Assembly: GCA_001510575.1 (NCBI GenBank)
Contig: LNGK01000002.1
Span: 341,271 to 405,270, forward strand
Direction of reading: 5' to 3'
DNA length: 64,000 nucleotides
From: Knoxdaviesia capensis
Lineage: Eukaryota; Ascomycota; Sordariomycetes; Microascales; Gondwanamycetaceae
Positions 35,370 to 45,680 of the stretch are shown here, in pieces. Position 1 is the stretch's first letter. Every line of letters begins with the position of its first letter. The notes below the pieces were generated by a model that made no database searches, was not told where the DNA came from, and saw only the letters and a list, made by a program, of their open reading frames with translations. The position numbers and the translations under genes are program-made.

Positions 35370-38300
35370 ATGTCCTCCCGTCGTTCGGCGCGGGGCTCGT
35401 CGCCTCCAGGCGGCAGCAGCCCAGCAGCGTCGGAGAACTCGGCCGCCACGCCGCGGGCGAATCCGGACCAGCAGCTGCAGGCGCCGCTGCTCGGTGCGCC
35501 GACGCTGATGCCCGGAACCAGTCCGCTGTTCTACCAGTCATCGTCGCCGGCGGCGCGCCAGGAGGTGTCGTCGCCGCTTCGCCACATGACCGAATCGCAG
35601 AACACCAATATGTGGGCGCACGATGACCCCAACCGGCCCAGCTCGCCGCTGAGACACATGACCGAGACCCAGTCCATCGATGGGCGTACTCCGCGTGCCA
35701 GTGGCGGAGTGGCAGGTGAGTAGGAGTGGTCGTCCTGGTGCGCCGAAGGAAGAGAATGACGCCGACAGTGTTGAACTAACCCATTCATTCCCCTGTCTGT
35801 GTGTAGTAGGATCGTCTCCTGTCCGATACGCGCAGTCTTCTAGCCCAACACGCGCGGCCAGACAGCAGCAGTCCGATCTGCGAAGCGAGAGCAGCGCCCT
35901 GTTTGTTAACTCCACTCAGGAGAACAGCCGCTCCCGCCGTGGAGATCTGGATTCCGACTCGGTTGTCCGCACCCCGCGCTTCGCCCGCCGCATTGTGCTT
36001 GACGACACCGGCCGTGTTGTGCACAACTCGGCCATGCTGGGCTCTGACGCCCCCTCGTTCAGCAACAAAGATCCCAACACGTCCGAGGCCGATGTGCTAG
36101 GCGGAAACGACCAGAGTCTTATCTGGGGAACCACGGTGTCTATCCAGGACAGCTTTACAGCCTTCCGGGACTTCCTCCGCAACTTTACGCGCAAGTACCG
36201 GATGTACCGCGACGGCCTCTCGGAGGCCGAGGTGCAGGCCAGCCCGGATGCCAACTCGAAGCCGTATCTGGAGGCGTTGGAGAACATGCTGCTGCTGGGA
36301 ACCACGCGGTTGTACCTGGATGTGGCCGACCTCAACCTGTACCCGCCCACGCGCAAGCTGTGGTACCAGCTCCAGGCGTATCCGGCGGAAATCGTGCCGA
36401 TTATGGACCAGTCGGTGCATGATGTCATGATCCAGCTGGCAAGTGCGGAAGACCAGAAGAATCGCACTGCCGCCGCCTCCGCCTCCGCCTCTGCCTCTGC
36501 CCCTTCAGGTGTACCGGGGACACCAGCGACACCGGCCAATCCCGAGACCCCGCGGCCGAGCTCAGACTTCAACCTCAGCTCGGATCATCCCACCCCGTCT
36601 GCCACCCCCGCAGAGGTTGTCGCGCCTTCGTCGTCTCGGAAGCCGGCAGAGCCGTCGCTGGAGGACCAGGTGCACGGTCTTTTGTATGTGGTGCGTCCGT
36701 TTGGACTGGAGAAGACGACCAACCTGCGGGACTTGAACCCGTCAGACATGGACCGGCTCATCTCTGTCAAGGGCCTGGTCATCCGCACCACGCCCGTTAT
36801 CCCCGATATGAAGGAAGCGCACTTCCGGTGCAATGTGTGCAACAACTCGGTGTCGGTTGCGCTCGACCGTGGCAAAATCCAGGAACCCACCGAGTGCCGG
36901 CGCAAAGTGTGTGGAGCGAAGAACTCGATGCAGATCATCCACAACCGCTGCACCTTTGAGGACAAGCAGGTGATCAAGCTCCAGGAGACGCCGGACGCGG
37001 TGCCCGCCGGCCAGACGCCACACACGGTGTCGGTGTGTGTGTACAACGAGCTCGTCGATTTCTGCAAGGCTGGTGACCGCGTGGAACTGACGGGGATCTA
37101 TCGCGTCAGTCCTGTGCGCGTCAACCCTCGCCAGCGCACGGTGAAGAGTGTGTACAAGACGTATGTGGATGTGCTTCACGTGCAGAAGGTCGACAAGCGC
37201 CGCATGGGAGCTGACAAGTCGACGCTCTCGGTGGGCGCTGAAGGCGCCGAGGAGGCGGAGGACGAGGTTACCGGCACGAACGAAGGACCTTCGGGCGAGA
37301 ACTCGATGGACCAGACCCGCAAGGTCACGCCCGAAGACGAGGCCAAGATCCGAGAGACGGCGGCGCGGCCGGATATCTACGAACTGCTGTCGCGGTCGCT
37401 GGCCCCGTCGATCTACGAAATGGAAGACGTGAAGAAGGGTGTTCTGCTGCAGCTGTTTGGCGGCACCAACAAGACGTTCCACAAGGGAGGCAGCCCGCGC
37501 TACCGCGGCGACATCAACGTGCTGCTGTGCGGCGACCCGTCGACGTCCAAGTCGCAGCTGCTCGCGTACGTGCACAAGATTGCGCCGCGTGGCGTGTACA
37601 CCAGCGGCAAGGGCTCGTCGGCGGTCGGACTCACGGCGTACGTGACGCGCGACCCGGAGACGCGGCAGCTGGTGCTGGAGTCGGGAGCGCTGGTGCTCTC
37701 GGACGGCGGCGTATGCTGCATCGACGAGTTCGACAAGATGTCCGATTCCACGCGGTCGGTGCTGCACGAGGTCATGGAGCAGCAGACGGTGTCGGTGGCC
37801 AAGGCCGGCATCATCACCACGCTGAACGCGCGCACCAGCATCCTGGCGTCGGCGAACCCGATCGGCAGCCGGTATAACCCGGACCTGCCGGTGCCGCAGA
37901 ACATCGACCTGCCGCCGACGCTGCTGTCGCGTTTCGACCTGGTGTATCTGATTCTGGACCGCGTTGACGAGAAGAACGATCGTCGGCTGGCGAAGCATTT
38001 GCTGTCGATGTATCTGGAGGACACTCCGGACCATGCGCCGACTACTAACGAGATCCTGGTGAGTTGACCTGGTATTTTTCTGGGATATACTGACATTCTA
38101 TCTACATTTTAACTAACTATCTTTTTTTGTTGTTTTTTTCTTTTTCTTTCTTTCAGCCCGTCGAGTTCCTGACGCTCTACATCTCGTACGCCAAAGCCAA
38201 CATCCAGCCCACGCTCACCGAAGAAGCGGCGACGGAGCTGACAAACGCATACGTCGAGATGCGCAAGCTGGGCCAGGACGTGCGGGCGGCGGAGAAGCGC

Positions 38301-38744
38301 ATCACGGCGACGACGCGGCAGCTGGAGAGCATGATCCGGCTGGCGGAGGCGCACGCGAAGATGCGGCTGGCGACGGAGGTGACGCGCGACGACGTGCGCG
38401 AGGCGTACCGGCTGATCCGGTCGGCGCTGAAGACGGCGGCCACGGACGCGCAGGGCCGCATCGACATGAGCCTGCTGACGGAGGGCACGTCGGCGGCCGA
38501 CCGGCGCGCCAAGGCCGAGCTGAAGACCACGGTGCTCGCCGTGGTCGAGGAGCTGGCCGGCGGCGTGGCGGCGCAGCTCGGCGGGTCGGCGCGCTGGGCC
38601 GAGGTGATGCGGCGGGTGGCGGAGGGCACGGGCGTGCCGATTGCGACGGGCGAGTTCAACGAGGCGGTGCGGGCGCTGGAGATGGAGGGCTCGGTTATGG
38701 TCCTGGGTGAAGGCGCGCGGCGGACGATTCGGCGGGTGGTGTAA
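35370..38744 (+). CDS. MCM4: MCM4, replicative helicase subunit
   Basis: Exons 35370-35715, 35807-38058 and 38157-38744; 1061 residues. The N-terminal 240 residues are disordered with many Ser/Thr-Pro and SPLRHM repeats, matching the phospho-regulated tail of Mcm4 (DDK/CDK targets). An OB-fold region follows with a zinc motif (CNVCNNS ... ECRRKVC). The AAA+ part has Walker A GDPSTSKSQLL near 690, Walker B CCIDEFDKM near 752, the sensor ASANPIGSRY and the arginine finger LLSRFDLVYLI near 822. The C-terminal exon starts PVEFLTLYISYAKANI and carries the winged helix (EGSVMVLGEGARRTIRRVV). MCM4 pairs with MCM6/7 in the MCM2-7 ring; SLD5 of GINS is encoded 19 kb away. The second acceptor reads TAGTAG (35804-35809), so a one-residue shorter form (exon from 35810) is equally in frame. 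Confidence 0.96.
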
Positions 38745-39363
38745 GGCGGCTACTGTGGGGGTCTCTCCTTTTCTTTTCTGTTTTCGCTGGTTCACGGGTT
38801 TATGCTTCGTTTATGGTAATGCTTTGGTTTTATTTCTCGTTATGGAAACGGTGCTGTATGGGTCTAGGACGTCAATATGTGATGCTGTAATCTGGCCCTC
38901 CTTCGTGATGCAGGGCAATGCTAGGGTTCGTCCTTTTGATATCTAGGGTTACGTGAATACAGACTTATGGCACAATGTGCTTGTACTTATGGCCGGACGG
39001 TAACACGTACTCAGACTTCTGAGCAGAATTTTGGTCTTTTATTGCTCTGGGAATACCTTCATTTCTTCAGCTCCTCCTGTCTTCTCTTTTTTCAAGCCGA
39101 GATTCTTGTTCGTGTCGACTGGTGTTTGGGCCTTGTACATCAGATTCCGATTCCGTTGTTTTCTCGCTTCTCTTATTCTTTCTTTAATCCAGATTCTGCT
39201 CCAGTCTCCTCTGGCTGTTCTCTTCGTACACTCTCTCCAAGCTGTATCTTTAGATTTCCATTCACCTCACACTCCTTTGCAAACATCACACCACATCAAC
39301 CTGTGCAGCCCATCTCCGCTTCGCTCTCCTGGTCTCTTGCTATATCTGCTCGCACCAGCCACC
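38745..39363. other. Intergenic: promoter of the small membrane protein gene
   Basis: Telobox-like TAGGGTT at 38922-38928 and TAGGGTTA at 38944-38951, then a T/C-rich leader. No gene seen. Confidence 0.5.
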
Positions 39364-39696
39364 ATGAACCGCCTCTCCAGCCGTGTCTTCGCCCAGCTCC
39401 CGCGCGCACCGCGAGCACCGTCTGCATGCATAGCGCGCCGTCCAATCGCAGGCGCAGGATCGCCGGGCGTGCGGGCCCTCTCTTCTTCCCCAGCAGCCGC
39501 TACAGCTCCGCGAGTCTCCCGCCGACTCTACTCGTCGTCGTCGTCGTCGTCCTCCGGGGGTTCCGCTCCGCCGCCGCCGCCGCCGCCGCCGCCGAAGCGC
39601 GAGTCGATCAAGTTCTGGCCGTTCCTCGCGGTGCTGGCGCTCAGTAGTGCGTCGTATGTGCTGCTGGTGAACCAGCGCAAAGGTACGCTGCAATAA
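39364..39696 (+). CDS. Small single-pass membrane protein, probably mitochondrial
   Basis: Single exon, 110 residues, good start context (CCACCATGAA). The N-terminal 60 residues are Arg/Ala/Ser-rich and free of acidic residues (MNRLSSRVFAQLPRAPRAPS, ARRPIAG, RRLYSSSS), as in a mitochondrial presequence. Then come nine Pro in a row, a short KRESIKFW and one hydrophobic helix (PFLAVLALSSASYVLLV), ending NQRKGTLQ. This is the layout of small inner-membrane proteins, but I cannot name the family. The Ser and Pro runs come from TCG and CCG triplet repeats at 39535-39594. It lies 260 bp before UMP-CMP kinase on the same strand, with the frame ended by TAA before an A-rich stretch. Confidence 0.65.
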   Translation: MNRLSSRVFAQLPRAPRAPSACIARRPIAGAGSPGVRALSSSPAAATAPRVSRRLYSSSSSSSSGGSAPPPPPPPPPKRESIKFWPFLAVLALSSASYVLLVNQRKGTLQ

Positions 39697-39957
39697 GGGG
39701 AGGAAGCAAAAAAAATTTAATTATACGAATAAAAATAAAAATCGCTGGGTTGCTGCGATTGGCTCCTCTTTTTGGGGGTGTCCCGTTTTGGCTCCTCAGC
39801 TTCAGCTCTCTTCGCTACACCTTATCCCGCCCCTCCTTTTTCCAAAGGCCTCCAAGTCGTTCTTCACACAAATATCCCATTCAGACTCTATCCCGTCGTC
39901 GTCTCCGTTGTATCCGGCATACTAATACCCGACCCACCCCACCCCGGTCTCTCAGAC

Positions 39958-40701
39958 ATGCCCACCACCAAGCCCGCCACCGCGGCGCCGGCCCCGGCCG
40001 CCGAGTCCGAGTCCGAGTCCTTCTCGCAGGCCATCGCCGACGCCCTCAAAGCCGCCTCGCTCGCCGACCGCACGTCGCCAACCTTCGACCCCGCCACCGT
40101 GACCACCGTGTTCGTGCTGGGCGGCCCCGGCGCCGGAAAGGGCACGCAGTGCGCGCGGCTGGTGGCCGAGTACGGCTTCCACCACCTGTCGGCCGGCGAC
40201 CTCCTGCGCGCCGAGCAGGACCGGCCGGGCTCGCAGTTCGGCGACCTGATCCGCGACTACATCAAGAACGGCGCGATTGTGCCGATGGAGGTCACCGTGC
40301 GCCTGCTGGAGAACGCCATGCAGGCGGCGCTCGCCGGGTCACCCGCGCCGACGGCGGCCGCCCCCGCGCGCTTCCTGATCGACGGCTTCCCGCGCAAGAT
40401 GGACCAGGCGCTCAAGTTCGAGGAGGCCGTGTGCCCCGCGAGCGCGGTGCTCTTCTTCGAGTGCCCCGAGGCCGAGCTCGAGCGCCGGCTGCTCGAGCGC
40501 GGCAAGACGTCGGGCCGCGCCGACGACAACATCGAGAGCATCCGCAAGCGCTTCCGCACCTTCATCGAGACCAGCATGCCGGTGGTCAACCACTACTCCG
40601 ACCGCGGCCGCGTGCTGCGCATCGATGCCAGCCCGTCGCCCGACAGCGTGTTCAAGGCCACCGTCAAGGAGCTGGGCGGCCGCCTTGGCGGGTCGCTGTA
40701 G
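39958..40701 (+). CDS. URA6: UMP-CMP kinase (URA6-like)
   Basis: Single exon, 247 residues. The P-loop GGPGAGKGTQCARL is at about residues 60-73, the NMP-binding part has FHHLSAGDLLRAEQ and DYIKNGAIVPMEVT, and FLIDGFPRKMDQALKFE follows. The short lid RGKTSGRADDNIESIRKRF is diagnostic of UMP-CMP kinases rather than adenylate kinases with a long lid. The enzyme phosphorylates UMP, CMP and dCMP using ATP in the pyrimidine nucleotide pathway. It is longer than yeast Ura6 (204) because of a 50-residue Ala/Pro/Ser-Glu N-terminal extension (PAAESESESFSQAIADALK) and a PAPTAAAP insert. ATG 39958 was preferred over an upstream in-frame GTG/TTG region that is A/T-rich leader. Confidence 0.94.
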   Translation: MPTTKPATAAPAPAAESESESFSQAIADALKAASLADRTSPTFDPATVTTVFVLGGPGAGKGTQCARLVAEYGFHHLSAGDLLRAEQDRPGSQFGDLIRDYIKNGAIVPMEVTVRLLENAMQAALAGSPAPTAAAPARFLIDGFPRKMDQALKFEEAVCPASAVLFFECPEAELERRLLERGKTSGRADDNIESIRKRFRTFIETSMPVVNHYSDRGRVLRIDASPSPDSVFKATVKELGGRLGGSL

Positions 40702-41275
40702 CGGGCTGCTGGTGAGTCCTGTTCGCCAGTCTTGGGGTTCACACACGTCTGGTTTCCTGCATAGCTGGCAGAGGCTTGCTTGGTATGTTGGCCCTGATCT
40801 GCTACTTAGCTAGCAGGACTCTATATCTCCTATAGATCTTTGCTTTGTTCGTTTGTTTTTATTTTCTTCTGATGTGGTGCATGTCGAAAGGTGTGGAGGG
40901 GGGTTGGTTCATAGACATTTTCCTCAGCAAAAAGCCAGATGTATCTTTTCTTCTCTAAAAATGACTCCTATTAATACTTGACTTTCCTTCTCTTCTCTTG
41001 TCTACCCCTAAGAACCACTTTGAGACAACTCCCCTTACTGAACATGATCAAAGAAATGCAGAAAGGAACCCACAGAGCAAGGATAGAAGAGAAAAAAAGA
41101 ACCCATTGAGCATGAAGTTAAACTATGAAGAACACCCAATAACCGAGAAAAAGAAACTTGATAAAAGAGCAAAGGAAGACAGGGAAGCAAGGAATCGACT
41201 ATTTTAGAGGAAGCCGGGCCAGATACTTGAACTCAAAAACCCCGGATGGAAGCAAGCTGAACGATAGGAAAGAAA

Positions 41276-41314
<39 letters not shown>

Positions 41315-41383
41315 CCCTTTCCAAACCCCAGCCCCCTTTTTCTTTTCAATTTTGTAACCTCTCAACTACTCATCCCTCCCACT
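40702..41383. other. Intergenic between convergent genes
   Basis: The 3' flanks of UMP-CMP kinase (+) and eIF3m (-). A-rich with a (GA)n tract at about 41284-41310. No gene seen. Confidence 0.6.
41284..41310. repeat. (GA)n microsatellite
   Basis: A purine run AAAAGAGAGAGA of about 27 nt in the shared 3' flank. Confidence 0.9.
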
Positions 41384-42873
41384 CTACTCATCCTTGTCTG
41401 TCCGCTCCCGGTTTCCACCATCGCGCTGCTTGTTCTGGTGGTAGTAGCCGCCGCGGCGACCCCCGCCGTCGCGGTCGCGGCCGCCGCCCTGGCGGTCCTG
41501 GCGGCCGTCGCCGCCGGTCAACGCCTGCTGCATCTTGCGCTCGACGTCCTGGATCTCGCGGTCGTGGGCGGCCTTGGCCTCGGCGCGCGCCTGCACCAGG
41601 TTGTCCAGCACGCCGCGCAGCGTGGTCTTCCACTGGTCGACGCGGGTCGACAGCTCCTGCCACTGGCGGTCGGTGAACACGCGGTAGGTGACCTTGTGCA
41701 CGAGGAACACCTTCTTCTGCTGCGACAGCTTGCCCTCGACGAGGCCGGCGCGGATGGCGTCGATGGTCCACATCTCGACGTCGTCCTCGGGGATCTGCAG
41801 CGCGCGCATGATGTGGGCGTAGGGGATCTCGCGCGTGGGCGTGGCGGCGGCGAGCGACGCGAACGACAGCAGCCGCATCTTGCGGTGCAGCTTCTCGCCG
41901 TCCAGCTTCTGCGCGGCCACAAAGCCGTCGTTCTCGTCGTTGAAGTCGTTGTAGTCCTCCAGGTCCTGCTCGGCGAAGATGTCCAGCAGCTGCGCCCACA
42001 CGGCGTGTGTCTCGCTCAGCGCCTGCACGCTCGGAATGACCCGCAGGTCCTGGAAGAGGTAGTGCGTGCTCGACAACAGCGCCATGCGCACGGCGCGCAG
42101 CGACAGCTTCTGGGCCTCCTCTGAGATTATCTCCTCGCGGTCGTCGGCGTCGAAGGTGCGCAGGGCCTTGAGGATGTACAGGTAGCTCTCGCTGGAGGGG
42201 GGGGGAAGTCAGCAAGCTGGTAAACCACCACGAGGAATTTATTCACATCCGGAGAGAGAAAAAAAAGCAAGAAAGAAAAAAAGAACAAAAGAAGGAATAC
42301 TCACTCTTCCTGGCCGGCCTCGGCGGCAACCTCGGCAATCTCCACATACACCTCGCGCTCGTACTCGGTCACGTCCCACGTCTCCATCCACTGCGGGAGG
42401 TACTGCAGGTACTGGCGCAGCGGGTCCCAGATGGCGTGCACCTTGAGGAAGTTGAGGATCTCACGGAATACCCGGTAGCGGGTGGGGTTCGCGGGCGGCA
42501 GCAGGTTGAACACGGTGGTCAGGGCGTTGAGGCTCAGGCTGACGCCGTGCACGGGCGACGTGGCCACGGGCTTGGAGAACGTCTTGCACAGCGCCTGCAG
42601 GTGCTTCTTGGGGTCGGCCGACTGCATCACCAGGTGGATCAGCAGGTTCGACACGGCGGTGAAGTCCTTCTCGGCCAGCGTCAGCAGCACCGGCGACTCG
42701 GCCACCAGCCGCGCCAGCACCTCGTCGCGCGGCGTCTGCGCATCGATCGCCGGCATCTTGTCGGCAATGTGCAGGTACTCGGCCATCTCGCCGGCCAGCT
42801 CCTCGAACGAGCCCTCGATCAGCACCAGGTTGGGCTGGGCCGGCCCGGTGGCCGGTTGCGTGGTGACAGCCAT
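41384..42873 (-). CDS. eif3m: Translation initiation factor eIF3 subunit M (PCI domain)
   Basis: Exons 42873-42305 and 42191-41384; the 113-nt intron has a GTGAGT donor and a CCTCCAG acceptor (phase 2). The product is 458 residues, normal for fungal eIF3m. The N-terminal helical repeats include EGSFEELAGEMAEYLHIAD and LSLNALTTVFNLLPPANPTR. The PCI domain covers about residues 210-380 (IPYAHIMRALQIPEDDVEMW, AIRAGLVEGKLSQQKKVFLV), followed by a long basic helix and a Gly/Arg-rich tail (GGGRDRDGGGRRGGYY). In S. pombe this subunit is part of the eIF3 core that recruits the 40S ribosome. ATG 42873 was chosen (acgATGGCT-like context); earlier in-frame codons translate the pyrimidine-rich leader. 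Confidence 0.94.
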
Positions 42874-43483
42874 GATTGCGGGATGGAGAGAAGTCGGGGA
42901 AGTCGGGGAAGTCGGAGGGGAGGGGGGGGGTGGTCGAACAAAGAGGACGGGAGAAGGAAGATAGACAGAGAGAAGCACCGGAGAAAGAGAAGAAGAGCCG
43001 GAGAAGAAACGGCCGGAACACGGAGATATCGACGCCGGGGATGCGGAGGGTCGAAGGTTCGAGGGCGGTTGGGTGGTGACGGTGGGAAACTGGGGGATAA
43101 AGGAAGCAAAATTATCGCCAATGTCGGGAGTGTGCCGATTTGTATGTGGTGGGGTGTTGATCGCCTAAAAACGGAGGGGTCAACACAACGGAACGGCCAA
43201 AAAAGCAGCAAATAATCTTCAGAAATACGGAAAAATTCCGAGAAAATTGGACGTATCCCGTGATTGTGAGCGTTATATGCAATTACCTCTTTTTTCGAGA
43301 ATACCCGCGTTCAGCAGAGAAACCATCAGTCGTCTATGGCCTTTTTTTCGCCGTTGGTTCTCTCGATTTCTCACAAAGTGGGATGAAAGATTTTGTGCCT
43401 CTGCACTGAAAAAATCCGCCGGTGTCTGCGCTTCTGATTGGCTTGGGCTGCTGGCAAATTTTGTGAAATTCTTTAGGGTACGT

Positions 43484-43530
43484 TCCAGCCACAGCTTGCA
43501 TAATGGGCGGGATTGTCGGCTGTGGCTGGA
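43484..43530. repeat. 12-bp perfect inverted repeat
   Basis: TCCAGCCACAGC at 43484-43495 and GCTGTGGCTGGA at 43519-43530 could form a 12-bp stem with a 23-nt loop. It lies between the 3' end of the tail-anchored gene and the eIF3m promoter; role unknown. Confidence 0.7.
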
Positions 43531-43563
43531 GGGGCAAGTGTGGCGCAGGCCGTTAACTTGCTT

Positions 43564-43621
43564 GTTTCTTTTTATTTTCTTTTTATTTTCTTTTTATTTT
43601 CTTTTTATTTTCTTTTTATTT
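43564..43621. repeat. Decameric TTTTTATTTC tandem array
   Basis: Five or six head-to-tail copies of a T-rich 11-12 nt unit (TTTTATTTTCTT) lie just 60 bp beyond the stop codon of the leftward gene. Confidence 0.8.
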
Positions 43622-43681
43622 ACTAAACTACTCTGACTTTTGACTTTCTGCTTTTTGGTTCTTTCAGCCATCCGACGAACC

Positions 43682-44763
43682 CTAGGCCATCCGGTAAATC
43701 ACGGCCGTCGTCAACACCACGCTGATCGCCACAATGAGGATTCCCATCGTCGTGGTGGCCAGCAGCATGGCCACGACCACGGCAAGATTGAGCGGGCCGT
43801 TCGCGCGGGCGGAGAACTCGAACAGCCGGCTACGCGGTGCGATGTTGGTGTTAGAGAGACGAGGCCCACGGTAGGAAAGCGCCGAGCGGGGGGGAAGGGG
43901 GGAGGGGGATCAGGGTCACTTACAACAAGGTGCAGCACTCGATCTCGTGCAGAAACTCCGCGGGAGTCCCCGACGTCGAGCGCACCCGGCCCTGCTCGAT
44001 ACGGTCGCAGGCACGCACGATACGCGAGGTCGACTGCGCCATCCACTCCTCCTGCTGCGTGGTGTGGTCGCTGACCCACGCCATCAGCTTCAGCTCGTGG
44101 TCGGTGATCCACTGGTCGTACCTGAGCGCGCTCTCGCTCAGCAGGCGGCGGCTGGTCTCGACCAGCTCCATCACGCGCTGGTGCACCGCGCTGTCGCGCA
44201 ACGCCGCGCTGTCGACCGACTCGCTCACCGCCCGCATGATCTGCACCAGCTCCGCCATGTTCTTCTCCTGCGCGTCGGTGGCCTGCGCGAACACGTGCGT
44301 GAGCCTGTCGGCGACGCCCTGCATGGCCGCCGTCAGCCCCGCCTCGCCGGTGTCGCGCGCCTTGCCCTTGCGCGAGCCCGCGTGCTGCGCCTGCTGATGC
44401 TGCTCTCTGCCCGCGCCGGCAACCGCCCGGCGCAGCAGCATCTGGCCGTCGTCGCGGCTGCTGCTGCTGGTGGCCGTCTTCGGCGACCACTTGTTGTTCA
44501 CGAAGCTGGGTCCCTCGCCGTTGTCGTCGTCGTCGTCGTCGTCGTCGGAAACCGACCCGGCGTCGGAGCTGGTCCGCTGCTTGCTCGCGCGGCGACCGTT
44601 CGCTGCGCCTGCGCCGGGAACGCTCGGGCCGGATTCGTCAGGGCCAGATGCTTCCGGTCCGGAAACGGTGAAAAGCTCGTCGTGGAACGACTGTACACGG
44701 TAGGTATTGTGTTGGTTAGCTGGCTGCCAGGCTTGTACTAACGTGGGTGGTGGCTCGTACCAT
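43682..44763 (-). CDS. Tail-anchored membrane protein, unknown function
   Basis: Proposed exons 44763-44761 (the ATG only), 44690-43924 and 43829-43682; 305 residues. The first intron (70 nt) starts immediately after the ATG (GTACGA), has GCTAACC and ends GTACAG, giving MSFHDELFTVSG. Without it the frame is open to an ATG at 44933, but that part translates AT-rich promoter-like repeats. The second intron (94 nt) has a GTAAGT donor and a CGTAG acceptor, phase 2. Residues 1-120 are acidic and disordered with a D8 run. Residues about 125-250 are helical (AAMQGVADRLTHVFAQATDA, NMAELVQIMRAVSES), probably coiled coil. A single strong membrane helix (NLAVVVAMLLATTTMGILIV) lies near the C-terminus, with only a few residues after it. 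The topology suits a tail-anchored protein; I do not recognise the family. Confidence 0.6.
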
Positions 44764-45680
44764 GGTGGGTGTTCGAACGGGGGGCTGCGCTGAAACAACG
44801 GCTGTTGGGGTGTGTTAAGGGAAGAAAAAGAAAGAAAGGCATTGCTTCGTGCAGCTCTGGCAGGAAAATAATAAACCGTAGCCCCTATCATAACGGCAGA
44901 AAATGCGTGGTCTTCCTCACCAAATAAATACATCTGGGTTGTTTGTTTTGTTGCTAAGGAGCTACTCTGTCATCTTGTTTATATGTTCTTCCTATGACTG
45001 CTACTACACTCTTATCAAGGCCAGCACTTTGTGTAGGTCAACAGAGCATAGCATGATGGAGGCAGTCATCCTCACCAAATAGATACAGCTGGGTTGTTTG
45101 TTTTGCTGCTTTAGAGCTACTCTAATTCTGATATCTTGTTTATATGTTCTTCCTATACTCTCATTAAGGCCAGCACTTTGTGTAGGTCAACAGAGCATTT
45201 TATGATAGAGGCAGTCATTCTCTAAATAGATGATTCTTACGAGTTATGCCTCTCTGAGATCACGATATCAGATGTGTATCACAAAAAGTGTGGCATCGGT
45301 GAAGGGCCAGTAGAAAGATGCAGTCCAGCAGAGGGAAGGAGCTTCTCGGTCTCACAGCCGTTTAACCCCGTGACTCAGCCCAACCTGACTCCTCTCAGAT
45401 TTGGCTCTTGCCAACTTTGAAGCCAGAAGACGATGACTCAATATATGCGTGCTGCCAGGTGCTGCCAGCTGACTGGCTTGTTGGTTTCTGATCACATCAC
45501 GCATTCATCCCACTTCATCTAACAGGCACTCGTTTCTTTTCTCTTTCATGTTCAAGCTCTCGGTGGTCTGTCCGTCAACCTTTCATCATCAAGTTCAGCC
45601 CACCTTATCTCCCAGCTTTTCCTTATCCATTCACCCCTTCCACACAAGTCATAGCCGAAGAGTTACGTAGCCCAGGTAAC
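44764..45680. other. Intergenic with tandem duplication
   Basis: Apart from the 150-bp tandem duplication (44914-45218) I see only promoter-like sequence for the two divergent genes, with a C/T-rich leader from 45530. Confidence 0.5.
44914..45218. repeat. Imperfect tandem duplication, about 150 bp unit
   Basis: Copy 1 at 44914-45068 and copy 2 at 45069-45218 share TCCTCACCAAATA.ATACA, CTGGGTTGTTTGTTTTG, CTTGTTTATATGTTCTTCCT, GGCCAGCACTTTGTGTAGGT and GAGGCAGTCA. Several short indels separate them. A third start (TTCTCTAAATAGAT) follows at 45219. The array is just upstream of the leftward gene at 44763. Confidence 0.9.

Larger units (their letters stand above)
42874..43681. other. Intergenic: eIF3m promoter and 3' flank of the next gene
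   Basis: Contains a G-rich, pyrimidine-on-minus leader of eIF3m, a 12-bp inverted repeat at 43484-43530, and a (TTTTATTTTC)-like array at 43564-43621. No gene seen. Confidence 0.55.

Noticed and set aside
44764..44933. Longer N-terminus of the tail-anchored protein from ATG 44933
   Set aside because: It would translate AT-rich DNA running into the tandem duplication; the intron after ATG 44763 gives a cleaner start.
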